Positions 4,800 through 5,248 of a stretch of 5,248 nucleotides of DNA are shown here, in pieces. Below the pieces are notes generated by a model. It was not told where the DNA came from. It did no database searches and saw only the letters and a program-made list of their open reading frames with translations. Made by a program: the position numbers and the translations under genes. The stretch's first letter is position 1. Every line of letters starts with the position of its first letter. The DNA is from Thermoleophilia bacterium (lineage in GTDB: Bacteria > Actinomycetota > Thermoleophilia > Gaiellales > SKUG01), in NCBI GenBank assembly GCA_007122215.1, contig SKUG01000243.1, positions 1 through 5,248 on the forward strand, given 5' to 3'.

Positions 4800-5248
4800 A
4801 TGTCGGACGTTGCCCGCGCACGCCCCTCCCGCCTGACCCGGTCAGCGGACTTCGACCGTGTCTTCCGGCAGGGCCGCTCCGTGCAGCATCGACACCTCGT
4901 GGTCTACGCGTTCGAGCGCCCCGAGAGCGCCGATCCGGACGACCCCTGTCGGGTGGGACTGACGGTCTCCCGCCGCCTGGGCAGCGCTCCTGCACGGAAT
5001 CGGCTGAAGCGCCAGCTCCGGGAGGCCATCGCGCAGGCGAACGTGGAGCTCCCGGGTCGGGACCTCGTCGTGATCGCCCGCCCCGGCCTGCCCGAGGCCG
5101 TGGAGGCGCAGGGCTTTGGCTGGCTCGTGGCCGAGGTCGAGGGTCGGATCGTCCTAACTGGGCCACCCTCGTCGTCACCGCCTGAGGCGAGAAGGGCAGA
5201 CTCTGTCGTGTGGAGCGACAGCTCACGCCAAGCCGCACGACTCGAGGC
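4800..5248 (+). CDS. rnpA: Ribonuclease P protein component, runs off window edge
   Basis: RnpA is the small basic protein that helps the RNase P RNA cut the 5' leader from precursor tRNAs. The 149 visible residues start MSDVARARPSRLTRSADFDRV. The family features are RLTRSADFDRVFRQGRS (11-27), VGLTVSRRLGSAPARNRLKRQLRE (52-75, the RNR-KR-LRE signature) and RDLVVIARPG (87-96). Most family members are about 110-130 residues, but this frame is still open at the window end with a Ser/Pro/Arg-containing tail after about residue 120. The ATG at 4800 lies 10 nt past the rpmH stop with no clear Shine-Dalgarno site, so translation may depend on coupling to rpmH. In many genomes yidD follows, often overlapping; the tail might cover such an overlap, but the window ends too early to tell. 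Confidence 0.95.
   Translation, partial: MSDVARARPSRLTRSADFDRVFRQGRSVQHRHLVVYAFERPESADPDDPCRVGLTVSRRLGSAPARNRLKRQLREAIAQANVELPGRDLVVIARPGLPEAVEAQGFGWLVAEVEGRIVLTGPPSSSPPEARRADSVVWSDSSRQAARLE

Noticed and set aside
4241..4801. In-frame extension of dnaA upstream of 4240
   Set aside because: The added 187 residues run through DnaA boxes and the promoter and lie antisense to rpmH. DnaA domain I begins right after the GTG at 4240, which has a G-rich ribosome-binding site.
4639..5238. Minus-strand open frame opposite rpmH and rnpA
   Set aside because: Arg/Pro-rich antisense shadow of two certain genes.
5210..5248. Possible start of yidD at GTG 5210
   Set aside because: Only 13 codons are visible, with no YidD motif and no well-spaced ribosome-binding site; this cannot be supported.

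Overview
The window is about 70% GC and carries the chromosomal replication-origin neighbourhood of a high-GC bacterium. On the minus strand, reading from right to left, are dnaA, dnaN, recF and the start of a DciA/DUF721 gene. Diverging on the plus strand are rpmH and rnpA. This rnpA-rpmH / dnaA-dnaN-recF-dciA order is one of the most conserved gene orders in bacteria. The GC content, the 44-residue L34 protein and the style of the clamp and RnpA sequences point to Actinomycetota. A deep class such as Thermoleophilia is possible, but this rests on general resemblance and cannot be proven without a tree.

Layout: 1-162 (minus) is the N-terminus of a DciA-like helicase-loading protein, cut by the window edge. 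Next come recF (159-1292, minus) and dnaN (1285-2382, minus). At 2383-2617 lies a spacer with a relatively AT-rich stretch, short inverted repeats and DnaA-box-like sequences. dnaA (2618-4240, minus, GTG start) follows. The 414-nt spacer 4241-4654 holds the best DnaA boxes, including one exact TTGTCCACA, and divergent promoters for dnaA and rpmH. Then come rpmH (4655-4789, plus) and rnpA (4800 to the right edge, plus, still open).

How it fits together: DnaA would bind boxes on both sides of its own gene, which looks like a bipartite oriC. It may also repress its own promoter, because a near-consensus box starts exactly where transcription should begin. The beta clamp (DnaN), the gap-repair ATPase RecF and the DciA homologue are co-directional, with short overlaps at recF/dciA and possibly at dnaN/recF, so translational coupling is likely. 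Ribosomal protein L34 and the RNase P protein form the opposite-strand operon, and both gene sets point away from the origin.

No mobile element, CRISPR array, tRNA or rRNA is visible, and I see no undescribed gene system. The points worth a second look are regulatory: the bipartite box arrangement, the box on the dnaA start site, an apparently leaderless rpmH, and a long RnpA tail.
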